In this document: piece by piece, positions 1 to 8,630 of the stretch
How positions within the stretch are numbered: position 1 is the first letter of the stretch
How the letters are laid out: every line of letters begins with the position of its first letter
DNA from: Candidatus Aminicenantes bacterium
GTDB taxonomy: Bacteria; Acidobacteriota; Aminicenantia; Aminicenantales; UBA4085
Direction of reading: 5' to 3'
Length of the DNA: 33,148 bases
Assembly: GCA_026393855.1 (NCBI GenBank)
Contig: JAPKZJ010000089.1
Span: forward strand, 1 to 33,148
The notes under the pieces: generated by a model
Database searches by the model: none
Seen by the model: only the letters and a program-made list of their open reading frames with translations
Told to the model about the DNA's origin: nothing
Made by a program: the position numbers and the translations under genes

Positions 1-2288
1 GGGGCGTCGCGCTTGCTGCGCAGGATGGCCCAGACCATGATGGCCGCCAGAACGACCACGACGGCGCCCAGGCCCCAGCTCATCTTGCCGTACTTGACGA
101 TGACGGGGGCCGCGATCAGGCTGACCATATTGACGACTTTGATCATCGGGTTGAGGGCCGGGCCGGCGGTGTCCTTGAGCGGATCGCCCACTGTGTCGCC
201 GACGACCGAGGCCTTGTGGGCCTCGCAGCCCTTGCCGGTGTTGGCTTCCAAGTCGCGGGGCTGATCCTCGACCGATTTCTTGGCGTTATCCCAGGCCCCG
301 CCGGCGTTGGACATGAACACGGCCAGCAGCTGGCCGCTCAAGATGATCCCGGCCAGGAAGCCGCCCAGGGCCTCGACACCCAGACTCAGGCCGACCGCGA
401 GAGGCATCAGGACGCAGATGATGGCCAGCGGGATGAGCTCCTTCTGGGCGGCCGTGGTGGAGATACCGACGACACGCGCGTAGTCGGGCTTGACCTTGCC
501 TTCCATCAGACCGGGGATGCGGAACTGGCGTCGGACCTCCTCGACGATCAGCCCGGCCGCCCTGGTGACGGCCTTGATCGAGAGCGAGGAAAACAGCCAG
601 GGCAGCGCCCCGCCGAGCAGCAGCCCGACGAAGACGCTGGTCTCGGAGACCCGAATCGAGGTCAGCTTGGGCAAGCCCAGCCGGACTTGGACGATGCCGA
701 CGTCGGTGATGAACGAGGCGAATAGCGAAACCGCGGCGATGACGGCCGAGGCGATGGCCACCCCCTTGGTGATGGCCTTGGTCGTGTTGCCGACGGCGTC
801 CAGGTCGGCCATGATCTGGCGGGCCTTCCGCGTCTCCTCGTCGTCCATGTCGTGCCAGGCCATCTCGCCAATGCCGTTGGCATTGTCCGAGATCGGCCCG
901 TACGAGTCCATGGCCACGTTGTTGCCGGTGTGGCTGAGCATGCCGATGCCGATCATGGCCACGGCGTACAGGACATAAAGCGGATTGCCGTAGCCGCCGT
1001 ACAGGAGCATGGCCCCGATGAAGCTGAGGACGATAACGAATAGGGCCCAAACGGTGGATTCCATGCCCACCGCCAAGCCGGATAGGATGGTCGTGGCCGA
1101 GCCGGTCTTGGTCGCCTTGACGATGTCCCTGACCGGCTTCTTCTTGGTCGAGGTGAAGTAGGAGGTCAGCGGGTTGAAGGCCACGGCCAGCCCGACGCCG
1201 ATCGTCGTCAGCATGGCCATCTTCCAGTCCTTGGCGTAGAGGACGGCCACGACGAAGGCCCAGGCGATGGTGTTGACGCTGGACACTTCGTATGACCGGA
1301 ACATGGATTCCTCGGCGTCGTGGGACCGCAGGAACTTGACCGGGAACTTCTCCCAGATGGGGACGGTGAAGGTGCCCAGGATCGAGCTGATGACGCCGAT
1401 GGCCCGGATGATCAGGGGATAAACGATCCACTTCAGGCTGTGGGTGGGGTCGATGGCCATCAGGGCCAACCCCAGGATCAGCCCGGAGACGATCGTCACC
1501 TCGTAGCTCTCGAAGATGTCGGCGGCCATGCCGGCGCAGTCGCCGACATTGTCGCCGACCTGGTCGGCGATGACCGCGGCGTTGCGCGGGTCGTCCTCGG
1601 GGATGCCCTTCTCGACCTTGCCGACGAGGTCGGCCCCGACGTCGGCGGCCTTGGTGTAGATGCCGCCGCCGACCCGCATGAACAGGGCCAGCAGGGTGCC
1701 GCCGAACCCGAACCCGAGCAGGGCGTCGGGGGCGGCCTTGCCGAAGACGATGAAGATCATGGTGCCGCCGAACAGGCCCAGGCCGTCGGTCAGCATGCCC
1801 GTGACGGTCCCGGAGTAGTAGGCGATGGTCAGGGCTTCGTTGAAGCTCCGGCGGGCCGCCGAGGCCGCCCGGACGTTGGCCTGAATGGCCATCCGCATGC
1901 CGAGCTGGCCGACGATGAGCGAGAAGAGCGCCCCCAGGATAAAGGCAATGGAACGGCCGACGGCGATGATGAGCAGGGTGTTGCGGGGGAACTCCTCGAG
2001 TGCCTCCCGGCTGGGCGGGACGATGTAGACGCTTAAAAAGAGGAGGACGGTGAGGAAGGCGATGGACGGCAGGATGGTCTTGAGCTGACGGCCGAGGTAG
2101 CTTTCGGCTCCCTCGCTGATGGCCAGCCAGATCTCCTGCATCTTGGCGCTGCCCTTGTCCTTCTTCATGACTTTGCCGCGCAGCATCCAGGCGTAAAACA
2201 GGCTGATGAAGGCGACCAGGACGACGCTGAGGATGGCGACTTGTTCGAAGCTGTTGAGCCCGTGGCGGGCCAAGCCGAGCAGGTTCAT
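1..2288 (-). CDS. hppA: K+-independent H+-translocating membrane pyrophosphatase (3' end cut by window)
   Basis: Integral membrane pump that couples hydrolysis of cytosolic pyrophosphate to proton export. About 762 codons lie in the window; the frame is open to base 1 and already past the last membrane segment, so only a few residues should be missing. Diagnostic motifs are visible: the pyrophosphate site DNVGDCAGMAAD (around 1525-1560), then DSYGPISDNANGIGEM, and near the C-terminus AGGAWDNAKK and EAHKASVVGDTVGDP. The potassium-determining segment reads GNTTKAITKG. Lys here (instead of Ala) with the following Thr is the known signature of K+-independent, proton-pumping enzymes, so I infer H+ rather than Na+ transport. 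ATG at 2286-2288 has GGGAGG four bases upstream. It is transcribed divergently from the ribokinase gene. Confidence 0.96.
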   Translation of the reverse strand, partial: MNLLGLARHGLNSFEQVAILSVVLVAFISLFYAWMLRGKVMKKDKGSAKMQEIWLAISEGAESYLGRQLKTILPSIAFLTVLLFLSVYIVPPSREALEEFPRNTLLIIAVGRSIAFILGALFSLIVGQLGMRMAIQANVRAASAARRSFNEALTIAYYSGTVTGMLTDGLGLFGGTMIFIVFGKAAPDALLGFGFGGTLLALFMRVGGGIYTKAADVGADLVGKVEKGIPEDDPRNAAVIADQVGDNVGDCAGMAADIFESYEVTIVSGLILGLALMAIDPTHSLKWIVYPLIIRAIGVISSILGTFTVPIWEKFPVKFLRSHDAEESMFRSYEVSSVNTIAWAFVVAVLYAKDWKMAMLTTIGVGLAVAFNPLTSYFTSTKKKPVRDIVKATKTGSATTILSGLAVGMESTVWALFVIVLSFIGAMLLYGGYGNPLYVLYAVAMIGIGMLSHTGNNVAMDSYGPISDNANGIGEMAWHDMDDEETRKARQIMADLDAVGNTTKAITKGVAIASAVIAAVSLFASFITDVGIVQVRLGLPKLTSIRVSETSVFVGLLLGGALPWLFSSLSIKAVTRAAGLIVEEVRRQFRIPGLMEGKVKPDYARVVGISTTAAQKELIPLAIICVLMPLAVGLSLGVEALGGFLAGIILSGQLLAVFMSNAGGAWDNAKKSVEDQPRDLEANTGKGCEAHKASVVGDTVGDPLKDTAGPALNPMIKVVNMVSLIAAPVIVKYGKMSWGLGAVVVVLAAIMVWAILRSKRDA

Positions 2289-2328
2289 GCGACCTCCCAA
2301 GGCGGATGACGGTAGTTAAAAGGAGCCT

Positions 2329-2356
2329 ATTTTATCGATGCGCCGCCAAAAGTCAA
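2329..2356 (-). promoter_or_regulatory. Sigma-70-like promoter of hppA
   Basis: On the minus strand TTGACT (2351-2356) and TAAAAT (2329-2334) are separated by 16 bp, about 40 bp upstream of the hppA ATG. Both hexamers match the consensus at five of six positions. No operator-like palindrome is seen in the short leader. Confidence 0.7.
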
Positions 2357-2427
2357 TCGGGCCGGCCCGGCGCCTGAGCTCGGTGCCGGACCCCATCCCG
2401 TTGATTAGACAATGGATTCCCTTTGCC

Positions 2428-2456
2428 TTGACAGCGTTCCGGCGGCGTCCTATAGT
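2428..2456 (+). promoter_or_regulatory. Consensus sigma-70 promoter of ribokinase operon
   Basis: TTGACA (2428-2433), 17-bp spacer, TATAGT (2451-2456). Transcription would start near 2463, leaving a leader of only about 14 bases before the ATG at 2477. That leader carries GGAGAA as ribosome site. This is among the best promoter matches in the window. Confidence 0.8.
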
Positions 2457-2476
2457 GGCCGCGGAGAAACGATCCG

Positions 2477-3400
2477 ATGAAGCCGAAGCTCGTCGTCGTC
2501 GGCAGCTCGAACACCGACATGATCATCCGGCTGGACTGCCTCCCCCGACCGGGCGAGACCGTAATGGGCGGCGAGTTTGCCATGGCTGCCGGAGGCAAGG
2601 GGGCCAACCAGGCCGTCGGGGCCGCTCGGGCCGGCGGCGACGTCACCTTGGTCGCCCGCGTCGGCCGGGACGTTTTCGCCGAGCGGGCCGTAGCGGGCTG
2701 GGCGGCCGATCGGATCCGGGCTCAATTCGTGGCCCGCGACCCGATCCGGCCTTCCGGGACCGCGCTGATCTTCGTCGCGGCCGACGGTGAGAACAGCATT
2801 GCCGTCGCCTCGGGCGCCAATGCGGCGCTGTCCCCGGCAGACGTGCGGAAGGCTGGGCCGGCAATTGCGGCGGCGCGGGCCGTCCTTCTGTCGCTTGAAA
2901 TCCCCCTCAATACCGTCCTGGCCGCGGCCGCACTGGCCGCCAAGCGGGGAGTCCCCGTCATCCTCAATCCGGCGCCGGCCCGGCCTTTGCCAGGGGCGCT
3001 GTTGCGAATGGTTTCGGTTCTGACCCCCAACGAGACCGAGGCGGAACTGCTGACGGGGATTCCGATCGACGGAGACGCCGCGGCCGGCCGGGCGGCCGAT
3101 CGTCTGCTCCGCCGCGGCGTCCGCCGTGCCGTCGTCATCACCCTAGGGAAAAGGGGCGCCTTCGTCGCCGGCCCCGGGTTGCGGCGCCGGATCGCGGGCT
3201 TCCGCGTCCGGGCCGTCGATACTACCGCCGCCGGCGATATCTTCAACGGCGCCCTGGCCGTGGCCTTGGCCGAGGGCTGGGATCTCGAGGCCGCGGTCCG
3301 TTTTGCCAACGCGGCCGCTGCGCTCTCCGTGACCCGGCCCGGCGCCCAGCCCTCGGCCCCCCGCCGTGACGAGATTAAAAAACTGTTGGCGGGACGCTGA
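2477..3400 (+). CDS. rbsK: Ribokinase (PfkB family)
   Basis: Cytosolic sugar kinase predicted to phosphorylate D-ribose to ribose 5-phosphate with ATP. The 307-residue protein starts with GSSNTDMIIRLDCLPRPGET. It has the first PfkB signature GGKGANQAV (about residues 39-47) and the second signature DTTAAGDIFNGAL, with catalytic Asp254. The AAGD variant in place of GAGD is typical of ribokinases, which favours this call over fructokinase or adenosine kinase. Length is usual for the family. No ribose transporter or RbsD lies nearby, so the sugar may come from nucleoside breakdown. The next gene starts four bases downstream, so the two should be co-transcribed from the promoter at 2428-2456. Confidence 0.9.
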   Translation: MKPKLVVVGSSNTDMIIRLDCLPRPGETVMGGEFAMAAGGKGANQAVGAARAGGDVTLVARVGRDVFAERAVAGWAADRIRAQFVARDPIRPSGTALIFVAADGENSIAVASGANAALSPADVRKAGPAIAAARAVLLSLEIPLNTVLAAAALAAKRGVPVILNPAPARPLPGALLRMVSVLTPNETEAELLTGIPIDGDAAAGRAADRLLRRGVRRAVVITLGKRGAFVAGPGLRRRIAGFRVRAVDTTAAGDIFNGALAVALAEGWDLEAAVRFANAAAALSVTRPGAQPSAPRRDEIKKLLAGR

Positions 3401-3403
3401 CGG

Positions 3404-4207
3404 ATGGATCAAAACGAGAGGTCATCGCGAGTGCGCGGCGACGCTTCGTCGTCCTCGTCGCGACAAGCGCAAGCCAGTCGCCGCGAGGGCAACCTCTCAA
3501 ATTTCTTAACCCCCCGCGTTCTGGCCCTCCTGGTCTCCGGCCTGCTTGTGGCGATCGTCCTGGCTTTTATCTTTGCCCGCCAGGATTTGGCCCTCTCGTC
3601 CGCCGCCCAGGCTTTGCCCAATTCACATGCCGATTTCTCGTTCTGGTGGCTGGTCAATTATTACGGCGAGGTCCCGACCTGGACGATCGTGATCATGGCC
3701 GCCCTGACTTACCTGGCGTCCTTCGTTTCCGGTCGCCTGGAGAAGACCCTGGCCAGGTACCGTCCCCATCTGGCTTTCCTCCTTCTGACGGCCGCCCTGG
3801 CCCCGGGGCTTCTGGACCAGGGGCTGAAGGCCATTATCCGCCGGCCCCGGCCTGGCGACGGCCTTGGGTTTCTGCCGCTGTTTAAAATCGGACCGGCGGC
3901 CCACGACAACGGCTTTCCCAGCGGGCATACCGCGGCCGCCTTCGTTCTGTTGGCCATGGCCTTTCTTGTCCCGCGGACCAAACCTGTGCTCCGGGCCGTC
4001 GTGGGGGCCGGATTTTTCATTTGGGGCGCGGCGGTCGGCCTGGCCCGCGTCGTCTACGGCGTCCACTACCCGAGCGATGTCCTGTTCGGCGCGCTTCTGA
4101 CGCTGACCGTGGAGATCGTCCTGTGGGGTGCGGTCTTCCGGCGCCGGATCGCGGCGGCGGATTCGCCCGGCGCCGGGGGGAGCGACGGCCTGGTCCACGC
4201 TCAGTAG
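3404..4207 (+). CDS. PAP2-superfamily membrane phosphatase
   Basis: Membrane phosphatase of the phosphatidic acid phosphatase type 2 superfamily; likely substrates are lipid phosphates or undecaprenyl pyrophosphate. The 267-residue protein has a Ser/Arg-rich cytosolic N-terminus of about 35 residues, then roughly six hydrophobic segments. All three catalytic motifs are present: K142-x6-R149-P150, PSGH at 172-175 (His175), and R215-x5-H221-x3-D225. The Ser usually preceding that Arg is Ala here. The gene follows ribokinase by three bases and has no clear Shine-Dalgarno sequence, so translational coupling is likely. The pairing with a ribokinase is unusual and does not identify the substrate. 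Confidence 0.88.
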   Translation: MDQNERSSRVRGDASSSSSRQAQASRREGNLSNFLTPRVLALLVSGLLVAIVLAFIFARQDLALSSAAQALPNSHADFSFWWLVNYYGEVPTWTIVIMAALTYLASFVSGRLEKTLARYRPHLAFLLLTAALAPGLLDQGLKAIIRRPRPGDGLGFLPLFKIGPAAHDNGFPSGHTAAAFVLLAMAFLVPRTKPVLRAVVGAGFFIWGAAVGLARVVYGVHYPSDVLFGALLTLTVEIVLWGAVFRRRIAAADSPGAGGSDGLVHAQ

Positions 4208-4259
4208 GTCGATTTCGTTCCGAACCTCCGGCTCGGGCCCCCGAAAACCGCGCCCGGAT

Positions 4260-4288
4260 TTGACTTAAAAGCCCCGTTTCGATAAACT
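4260..4288 (+). promoter_or_regulatory. Sigma-70-like promoter of glutamate dehydrogenase
   Basis: TTGACT (4260-4265), 17-bp spacer, TAAACT (4283-4288). The predicted leader is about 90 bases. It contains two small inverted repeats (CCGA...TCGG near 4317-4331, and GATGA-aa-TCATC at 4341-4352) before the Shine-Dalgarno. I see no known riboswitch. Confidence 0.6.
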
Positions 4289-4383
4289 ACTTATTTCCCC
4301 GGACCGGAAAATCGCCTGCCGAAGGACTCTCGGCCCGGAGGATGAAATCATCTTAAATAATAGAATCTCTCAGGAGGAGATGT

Positions 4384-5670
4384 ATGGACAAAAAGCCGTT
4401 CAACGCCTTCGAGATGGCGCAGCAGCAGTTCGACTCCGTGGCCGAAAAGCTGGGCCTGGACCAGGCCACCCGGGACTTGCTCCGGCGGCCCATCCGCGAG
4501 TACCACTTCCTCGTCCCCGTCCGCATGGACGATGGCAGCTACAAGGTCTTCCAAGGCTTCCGCTGCCAGCATAGCGACGCCCGCGGCCCCTGCAAGGGCG
4601 GCATCCGCTTCCACCCCCACGAAACGATCGACACCGTCCGGGCCCTGGCCATGTGGATGACCTGGAAGACGGCCGTGGTCGACATCCCGCTCGGCGGCGG
4701 CAAGGGCGGCGTCATCTGCGACCCGCACAACCTCAGCGACCGGGAGCAGGAGCTCATCTGCCGCGGCTGGATCCGCCAGGTGGCCATGAACGTCGGTCAT
4801 GAGCAGGACGTCCCCGCGCCCGACGTCATGACCCACGGCCAGCACATGCTCTGGATGCTGGACGAGTTCGAGAAGATCCGCGGCGCCAAGTTCCCCGGCT
4901 TCATCACCGGCAAGCCGGTGGGCATGGGCGGCTCGCTCGGCCGGACCGAGGCCACCGGGTACGGCGTCATGTACACCGTCCGCGAGGCTATGAAGGAGCT
5001 GGGGATCGACATCAAGAAGTCGGTCGGCGCCTTCCAGGGCTTCGGCAACGTCTCCCAATATGCCGTCAAGCTGTTCCGGGAATACGGCGGCAAGGCCGTC
5101 TGCGTCTCCTGCTGGGACCAGACCGACCAGGCCTCCTACACGATCAAGCGCGAAAGCGGCATCGATCCCGACGAGCTGATGGCCATCACCGACAAATTCG
5201 GGGCGATCGACAAGGCCAAGGCCCGCAAGGCCGGCTACGAGATCCTGGCCGGCGACGCCTGGATCGAGCAGGAGGCCGACCTCCTGGTGCCCGCGGCTCT
5301 GGAGAACCAGATCACCGGCTCCAACGTCGGCAAGATCCACAAGCGCGTCCGCTTGATCGCCGAGGGCGCCAACGGCCCGACGACCCCCGAGGCCGACGCC
5401 GAGATCCAGAAGCGCGGCATTTTCATGATCCCCGACTTCCTGTGCAATGCGGGCGGCGTCACCTGCAGCTACTTCGAGCAGGTCCAGAACAACATGAACT
5501 ATTACTGGACCCGGGAAGAAGTTTTGACCCGCCTGGACGAAAAGATGACGGCCGGCTTCAAGGCCGTCTCCGACCTGGCCCGCAAGAAGGGCGTCTACAT
5601 GCGCGAAGCGGCCTACATGATCGCCGTCCAGCGCGTCGCCCAGGCCTGCCACCTGCGCGGCTGGGTCTGA
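4384..5670 (+). CDS. gdhA: Glutamate dehydrogenase, small hexameric type
   Basis: Catalyses reversible conversion of glutamate to 2-oxoglutarate and ammonia with NAD(P). The 428-residue length fits the hexameric class. The active-site lysines have the spacing of the Clostridium symbiosum enzyme: K71 (PCKGGIRFHP), K95 (MTWKTAV) and K107 (GGGKGG), with catalytic Asp147 in PAPDVMTHG. The Rossmann domain carries GFGNVSQYA around residue 220; the last Gly of the usual GFGNVG is Ser. Cofactor choice cannot be read safely. A full AGGAGG (4372-4377) lies six bases before the ATG. The gene is monocistronic, with its own promoter and a strong terminator. In an amino-acid fermenter it would act catabolically and supply NADH. 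Confidence 0.95.
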   Translation: MDKKPFNAFEMAQQQFDSVAEKLGLDQATRDLLRRPIREYHFLVPVRMDDGSYKVFQGFRCQHSDARGPCKGGIRFHPHETIDTVRALAMWMTWKTAVVDIPLGGGKGGVICDPHNLSDREQELICRGWIRQVAMNVGHEQDVPAPDVMTHGQHMLWMLDEFEKIRGAKFPGFITGKPVGMGGSLGRTEATGYGVMYTVREAMKELGIDIKKSVGAFQGFGNVSQYAVKLFREYGGKAVCVSCWDQTDQASYTIKRESGIDPDELMAITDKFGAIDKAKARKAGYEILAGDAWIEQEADLLVPAALENQITGSNVGKIHKRVRLIAEGANGPTTPEADAEIQKRGIFMIPDFLCNAGGVTCSYFEQVQNNMNYYWTREEVLTRLDEKMTAGFKAVSDLARKKGVYMREAAYMIAVQRVAQACHLRGWV

Positions 5671-5697
5671 TCCCGGCTCGGCCCGCGCCGCTTTTCC

Positions 5698-5743
5698 CCG
5701 GCCTGTCCACTCCTGCTTCCGCAGGGGTGGGCAGGCCGGTTTT
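5698..5743 (+). terminator. Strong intrinsic terminator after gdhA
   Basis: A 19-bp stem (5698-5716 with 5721-5739), perfect apart from two G-T wobbles, closed by a TTCC loop and followed by TTTTCTCTT. It lies 28 bases after the gdhA stop and ends before the next gene's Shine-Dalgarno. Confidence 0.9.
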
Positions 5744-5798
5744 CTCTTCCTCCCGCCCGCCCCTCATGATAGGATACCTGCATCCAACGGAGGCGGGC

Positions 5799-8576
5799 AT
5801 GGGCACAAGCAATTCGGCGGCCGGACTCCCCGGAGGGCCGCTGCGCGAGCGGGTCAAGGAGCTGGAGTGCCTCCAGCGGATTGTGGCCATCCTCGAGACG
5901 CCCGGCTTGTCTTCCGAGAAGATCCTGCAGGGAGTGGTGAACACCATCCCCATGGGTTGGCAGTACGCCGACCTGTGCCGGGCCCGGATCAAGTACCATA
6001 AGGCCGTCTTCCACACCCCCGGCTTCGAGGAGACCCGCTGGACCCTGCGCGTCCCGTTGAAAACTCACGGCGCGCCGTCCGGCTGGGTCGAAGTCTGCTA
6101 CAGCGACAATCTCCCGATCAGCCGCGAGGATCCCTTCCTGTTGGAGGAGAAGAAGCTCATCGAGCTCATCGGAAACCGATTGGGCCGCCAGTTCGAAGAA
6201 TGGGAAGGGACTCTTCCGATCGACGGGACCTGTGTGCTCGTCGATCCGGCCGCCCGGCGCAAGCCCGACTGGCAGGTCATCCTGGACCTCATCCGAGAGA
6301 CGGACCCGATGCTCTACCGGCGCGTCCTGCGGCGGCTGATGAACCACCTCCACTGGCAGGGTGTCCCGGGCGTCCAGGGTCTGCTCTACCACCTGACGCC
6401 CGATGCCTATGCCCGGGCCGAGGACGAGGGGGAGGACAATCAGCCCCACCCCAAGCAGAATGTCGAGCGTCTGGACAAGGTCTTCGAGGAGGCTCTCTGG
6501 ATCGCCTCGCTGGCCTTGCCCGATGCCGAGCTGGCCGGGCTGATCAAGCAGTGGATGCGCCAGGACAAGCTGGGCTTCTTCATGGTCGCCACCGAAAAGC
6601 GGGAGATCTCGCTGGTCGAGATCAAGGAGATCGTCAACCGCTTCTGCCGTTCGACCCGGGAGGCCGAGCAGGCCCTGTCCGCGGCCGACGATCTGCAGGC
6701 CCGGATCGCGCTGGTCCGGCGGTTTCTCAGCGAGCGCCTGCAGTTCATCCGGATCGCCCGCGAGCACCTCTCGGTCCACGACTTCGGCCGCCTCCTGCCG
6801 CGGGTCTTCGGCCCCAGCCAGGGCACCGGCAAGCTGGGCGGCAAGTCCGCCGGCATGGTTCTGGCCGAGCACATCCTGCGGACCAAGGTCCGGACCGATC
6901 CGGCCATCGGCGAGTTCAAGACCCCCGAATCCTGGTTCGTCGCCTCGGACGGGCTGATGGACTTCATCCACTACAACTTCCTGGAGGACTTCCAGAGCTT
7001 CAAGTTCCAGCCGATCGAGGAGATCCGCCACAACTTCCCCTACCTCGAGCAGGTCTGCAAGCAGTCCTTCTTCTCGCCCGAGATGCACTCCCAGCTCAAG
7101 CTCATCCTGGAGGACGCCGGGGAGATGCCGCTCATCGTCCGCTCTTCGAGCCTCCTCGAGGACAGCCGGGGATCGGCTTTCTCGGGCAAATATCGCAGCC
7201 TCTTCCTGGCCAACACCGGCACCAAGGAAGAGCGCCTAGCCGCCCTGATCGACGCCGTGGCCGAGGTCTATGCCTCGATCTTCAACCCCGATGCCATCCA
7301 GTACCGGTCCGAGCGCGGCCTGCTCGACTATTACGAAGAGATGGGCGTCCTTATCCAGCGGGTCGTCGGGACCCGGGTGGGGAAGTATTTCTTCCCGGCC
7401 TTTGCCGGGGTCGCCTTCAACAACAACGAATTCCGCTGGTCGCCCCGCATCCGCCGCGAGGACGGCGTCCTGCGCCTGGTGACGGGCCTGGGGACCCGGG
7501 CCGTCGACCGGGTGGGCAACGATTATCCCGTGCTCATCAGCCCCGGCCAGCCCGGGCTCAAGGTCAACCAGACGCCGGAACAGATCGTCCACTATTCCCA
7601 ACGCTCCATCGACGTCATCAACCTGGAGACGCGCCGCTTCGAGACCCACCCCATCGAGGCCCTCGTTCGCGAAGTCGGGACGGACTACCCGCTCTGGGAC
7701 CGCATCCTCTCGGTCTGGGACGGCAACGTCGTCCGCCGCGCCAACAAGGCCCTGGACGAGCCCGGCGGGAACGAGGCCGTCGTCACCTTCGCTGGCCTGT
7801 TCGAGGCGACGCCCTTCCTCAAACAGATGCGCGAGATCATGCGGGCCCTGCGCGAAACCTTCGGGATGCCCATGGACATCGAGTTTGCCCACGACGGCAA
7901 AGACCTCTACATTCTGCAATGCCGGCCGCAAAGCCGGCTGGACGAGGAAGAGCCGGTGGCCATCCCGGCCTGGGTGCCGGAGAAGAAGAAGCTCTTCTCC
8001 GCCGCCAAGTACGTGACCAATGCCCATGTCCACGGCATCCGGACGGTCGTCTATGTCGACCCCGAGCAGTATGGCCAGATCACCTCGCTGGCCGATATGG
8101 TGGCCGTCGGGGACGCCGTGTCCCGGCTCAACTCGCTCCTCCCGCGCCGGTCGTTCATCCTGATGGGGCCGGGCCGCTGGGGGAGCCGGGGCGACATCAA
8201 GCTGGGCGTCAAGGTGACCTATTCGGACATCAATAATTCTGCCATGCTGATCGAGATCGCCCGCAAAATCGGCAACTACGTCCCGGACCTGTCCTTCGGG
8301 ACCCATTTCTTCCAGGATCTGGTCGAAGCCCGCATCCGCTACCTGGCCCTTTACCCGGACGATGAGGGGGCGGTCTTTGCCCAGGACTTCTTCCGCGCCT
8401 CGCCCAACGCTCTGGCCGATCTTCTGCCCGAGTACGAGTATCTCTCGCCGGTGCTGCGGGTGATCGACGTCCCCGCCGTGGCCGAAGGCCAGGAGATCCG
8501 GGTCGTGATGGATGGGGAGCGCGATATGGCCCTGGGCTTCCTATGCGACCCGACCTCGGGCCAATGCCGGCCGTGA
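5799..8576 (+). CDS. GAF-like sensor fused to PEP synthase/PPDK N-terminal (ATP-grasp) domain
   Basis: A 925-residue cytosolic protein of uncertain reaction. Residues about 14-135 resemble the GAF-like input domain found in some histidine kinases (RVKELECLQRIV ... GWVEVCYSDNLP ... EEKKLIELIGNRLGRQFE). A central alpha-helical region follows. From about residue 344 comes a PEP synthase/pyruvate phosphate dikinase nucleotide-binding domain: GKLGGKSAGM, then IVRSSSLLEDSRGSAFSGKY near 446-466, ending with DIEFAHDGKDLYILQCRPQ near 692-707. The last 215 residues (including MGPGRWGSRGDIKLGV and SFGTHFFQDLVEA) are conserved in relatives as I recall them. They show no TSCH-type swivelling-His motif and no PEP-binding barrel, so a complete PEP synthase cycle looks impossible. 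I chose ATG 5799 because CGGAGG lies five bases upstream; ATG 5766 in the same frame has no ribosome site. Confidence 0.85.
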   Translation: MGTSNSAAGLPGGPLRERVKELECLQRIVAILETPGLSSEKILQGVVNTIPMGWQYADLCRARIKYHKAVFHTPGFEETRWTLRVPLKTHGAPSGWVEVCYSDNLPISREDPFLLEEKKLIELIGNRLGRQFEEWEGTLPIDGTCVLVDPAARRKPDWQVILDLIRETDPMLYRRVLRRLMNHLHWQGVPGVQGLLYHLTPDAYARAEDEGEDNQPHPKQNVERLDKVFEEALWIASLALPDAELAGLIKQWMRQDKLGFFMVATEKREISLVEIKEIVNRFCRSTREAEQALSAADDLQARIALVRRFLSERLQFIRIAREHLSVHDFGRLLPRVFGPSQGTGKLGGKSAGMVLAEHILRTKVRTDPAIGEFKTPESWFVASDGLMDFIHYNFLEDFQSFKFQPIEEIRHNFPYLEQVCKQSFFSPEMHSQLKLILEDAGEMPLIVRSSSLLEDSRGSAFSGKYRSLFLANTGTKEERLAALIDAVAEVYASIFNPDAIQYRSERGLLDYYEEMGVLIQRVVGTRVGKYFFPAFAGVAFNNNEFRWSPRIRREDGVLRLVTGLGTRAVDRVGNDYPVLISPGQPGLKVNQTPEQIVHYSQRSIDVINLETRRFETHPIEALVREVGTDYPLWDRILSVWDGNVVRRANKALDEPGGNEAVVTFAGLFEATPFLKQMREIMRALRETFGMPMDIEFAHDGKDLYILQCRPQSRLDEEEPVAIPAWVPEKKKLFSAAKYVTNAHVHGIRTVVYVDPEQYGQITSLADMVAVGDAVSRLNSLLPRRSFILMGPGRWGSRGDIKLGVKVTYSDINNSAMLIEIARKIGNYVPDLSFGTHFFQDLVEARIRYLALYPDDEGAVFAQDFFRASPNALADLLPEYEYLSPVLRVIDVPAVAEGQEIRVVMDGERDMALGFLCDPTSGQCRP

Positions 8577-8630
8577 CGCCGCCTTGAGCGCCGGCGCCTC
8601 GCCGTATTCCCGTGAAGGAGCCGATTGGCC

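Noticed and set aside
286-1431. Long minus-strand open frame rich in His, Arg, Gly
   Set aside because: It overlaps hppA in another frame; its composition is that of a G+C-rich shadow, while the hppA frame shows conserved motifs.
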